Part shown: positions 38,018-39,086 of the stretch, piece by piece
Position numbering within the stretch: position 1 is the first letter of the stretch
How the letters are laid out: each line of letters opens with the position of its first letter
Origin: Thermotogaceae bacterium
GTDB taxonomy: Bacteria > Thermotogota > Thermotogae > B21-G9 > HyVt-16
Assembly: GCA_011043375.1 (NCBI GenBank)
Contig: DQYP01000172.1
Location: forward strand, 1-39,086
DNA: 39,086 nt
Direction: 5' to 3'
Notes under the pieces: model-generated
Databases searched by the model: none
Told to the model about the DNA's origin: nothing
What the model saw: only the letters and a program-made list of their open reading frames with translations
Program-made: the position numbers and the translations under genes

Positions 38018-38655
38018 TTATACCATCCCCTCAACATTTCCCAAAGTTCCGGATGAATTTCATAAAGTTTTTCAAATAGTTCTATTGCAAATCTGCGAAA
38101 TTCACACAAAACGTTTTCTTTATGCCTGAGTTCAATGAGATGCCCCAATTCTCGAGCGTTTGTTGTTGCCACGAAAGCGGTTTTAAAGGCTTCTGGAAGT
38201 AAGTATTTCAAGACGTCATTGGGTAGTTCTTGGATATGGGATTTAATGTATTCTAACTGTTTTAAGTTCTGCTCTGTAATATTACGATAGTAAAGCTCAA
38301 AATAACGCTGAGGCACTTCGGGATCAGTGCAAGGAACAACCAACAGATCATCCAAGGCGTTTGTTTTTAAAAGTTTCTTCAGAGCAAATCTAGTAGACTG
38401 TACAGTTAAAGAAATATGCCTATGGCGCACGAATTCTTGCAAAAAAGCTCTTGAAACCCCTTCAACTTCGAATGTGTACACGAAATGCTCTAATACACTG
38501 TGATGCCCTTGCTCTATCACTAGATAAAGCAATTTTTTATCGTTAGGCCCCAACTTGTTTTCTTTGGAATCAAGCCTGCCCAAAGAAGCATGTGAAAAGC
38601 GTATAGCACGCATAACCGTCTCATATGGTGTGTAATGTGTTATGTTAATTTCCAT
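38005..38655 (-). CDS. thyX: flavin-dependent thymidylate synthase ThyX
   Basis: Makes dTMP from dUMP using methylene-tetrahydrofolate and FAD/NADPH. The 216-residue product carries the signature RHRx7S (RHRHISLTVQS, residues 77-87), the VLEHFVYTFEVEGVSRAFLQ region before it, and HYTPYETVMRAIRFSH at the N-terminus. Length is typical. ATG 38655 is chosen because GGAGG is 10 bases upstream; ATG 38664 is too close to it. Phages use ThyX to boost dTMP supply during replication. It forms an operon with the DUF1874-like gene upstream and an unknown gene downstream. Confidence 0.95.
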   Translation of the reverse strand: MEINITHYTPYETVMRAIRFSHASLGRLDSKENKLGPNDKKLLYLVIEQGHHSVLEHFVYTFEVEGVSRAFLQEFVRHRHISLTVQSTRFALKKLLKTNALDDLLVVPCTDPEVPQRYFELYYRNITEQNLKQLEYIKSHIQELPNDVLKYLLPEAFKTAFVATTNARELGHLIELRHKENVLCEFRRFAIELFEKLYEIHPELWEMLRGWYKWDF

Positions 38656-38660
38656 GTTTA

Positions 38661-39002
38661 TCATTCCTCCAGCCAGATTTTCCAAAATGCAACCTTGCCC
38701 TCTCTAGCTAACAATCTCACATATGCTTCATCCATAGAAGAAACGATCCTAGCGTGCGGAGCGACCGAACACAGAAGAAACACATTTGCTCTCGTTAAAA
38801 TTACTGGTCTTACACCCACTTCAACAGGCTCGCCCAGCAACGCTTCTATGATATTAGCGGTTCTTTGGTCGTTGAGAGCATTTATGTAGCCTGCTTTCAA
38901 TTCGAGTTTGAACTCTTCTGGGTTTAATTGGGCAAAGTTTACTTTGCAGCTCCGAAATGGAAGCATCCACGTGCTGAAACGATCAACAAGAATTCGCGTC
39001 AT
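38661..39002 (-). CDS. DUF1874 / AcrIII-1-like protein, catalytic His replaced
   Basis: AcrIII-1 proteins are ring nucleases that degrade cyclic tetra-adenylate and so block type III CRISPR defence. The 113-residue product follows the family pattern: 'a..ll..GyinAi...Ta.iie.LLG..v.v...pv.l' (AGYINALNDQRTANIIEALL, 38-57; VRPVILTRANVFLLCSVAPH, 64-83) and the closing 'l...GKV.F..iw' (LLAREGKVAFWKIWLEE). In active members the loop after the first strand is IGHxST with an essential His; here it is LNDQRT (Asp45), so catalysis is doubtful. ATG 39002 follows GGAGGCGATATTG. It overlaps the preceding gene's stop. Confidence 0.6.
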   Translation of the reverse strand: MTRILVDRFSTWMLPFRSCKVNFAQLNPEEFKLELKAGYINALNDQRTANIIEALLGEPVEVGVRPVILTRANVFLLCSVAPHARIVSSMDEAYVRLLAREGKVAFWKIWLEE

Positions 39003-39086
39003 CAATATCGCCTCCTTTTCCTTCCCCTTCGGGGATGTTTCTTTCTTTCTTCTTCGTCTTCAATATACCCCCAGAGCCACCAGACA
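39002..39086 (-). CDS. C-terminal end of an unidentified gene (start outside window)
   Basis: A frame enters from the right edge as VWWLWGYIEDEEERKKHPRR and ends in a basic tail RGRKRRRY at TGA 39002-39004, overlapping the next ATG (TGATG). A hydrophobic piece followed by a charged and very basic tail suggests a membrane protein's cytoplasmic end. Too little is visible to name it. Confidence 0.5.
   Translation of the reverse strand, partial: VWWLWGYIEDEEERKKHPRRGRKRRRY

Overview
This window looks like about 39 kb of the genome of a long-tailed (siphovirus-like) phage, or a prophage, of a thermophilic bacterium. A bacterial host is indicated by strong AGGAGG/GGAGGTG ribosome binding sites, sigma-A-type promoters (TTGACA-N17-TATATA), rho-independent hairpins and a lipoprotein lipobox. 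Thermophily is inferred from proteins rich in E, K, I, V, Y and W and poor in Q, from small tightly overlapping genes, from AGA-rich arginine codons with a phage-borne tRNA-Arg(UCU), and from ThyX, SpeD and TnpB. The genus cannot be fixed from sequence alone; Thermotogota, Aquificota or thermophilic Clostridia are all possible. No terminase, portal, capsid or integrase gene lies in the window.

Layout. (1) 1-15.7 kb, + strand, late genes: end of a tail gene, a 1535-residue tape measure, a tail tip protein with two Fn3 domains, a lipoprotein, a decayed hicBA toxin-antitoxin pair, putative receptor-binding proteins (propeller-like and LamG-like), membrane/XhlA-like proteins that may help lysis, an S-adenosylmethionine decarboxylase (SpeD) with an ATT start, a permuted papain-like (YiiX/C92) enzyme and a metallophosphoesterase. 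It ends at a convergent hairpin at 15.7 kb. (2) 15.7-20.5 kb, - strand: overlapping small genes, including a lytic transglycosylase and a possible ssDNA-annealing protein. (3) 20.5-21.4 kb: a divergent control region with paired hairpins and TTTCACAAAG repeats. (4) 21.4-24.8 kb, + strand: a compact operon around a GCS-fold amidoligase-like protein and a class II glutamine amidotransferase, with distinct codon usage. (5) 25.2-26.95 kb: small regulatory-looking genes and about 1.1 kb of very AT-rich non-coding DNA with iterons. (6) 27-39 kb, - strand: early/accessory genes, including TnpB with a possible omega RNA, a primase-like (AEP) protein, a beta-class DNA methyltransferase, an XRE regulator, tRNA-Arg, a GC-rich structured leader RNA, a second lytic transglycosylase, ThyX, and a relative of the AcrIII-1 (DUF1874) ring nucleases that lacks the catalytic histidine.

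How the parts may work together: the + strand left arm builds the tail tip, host-recognition and lysis parts. The - strand right arm supplies nucleotide metabolism (ThyX), DNA replication or modification (AEP-like, methyltransferase), counter-defence (methyltransferase, DUF1874) and regulation. The two most unusual items are the amidoligase/glutaminase operon, which could make a peptide or amide modification, and the GC-rich 133-nt leader RNA placed directly behind a strong promoter.
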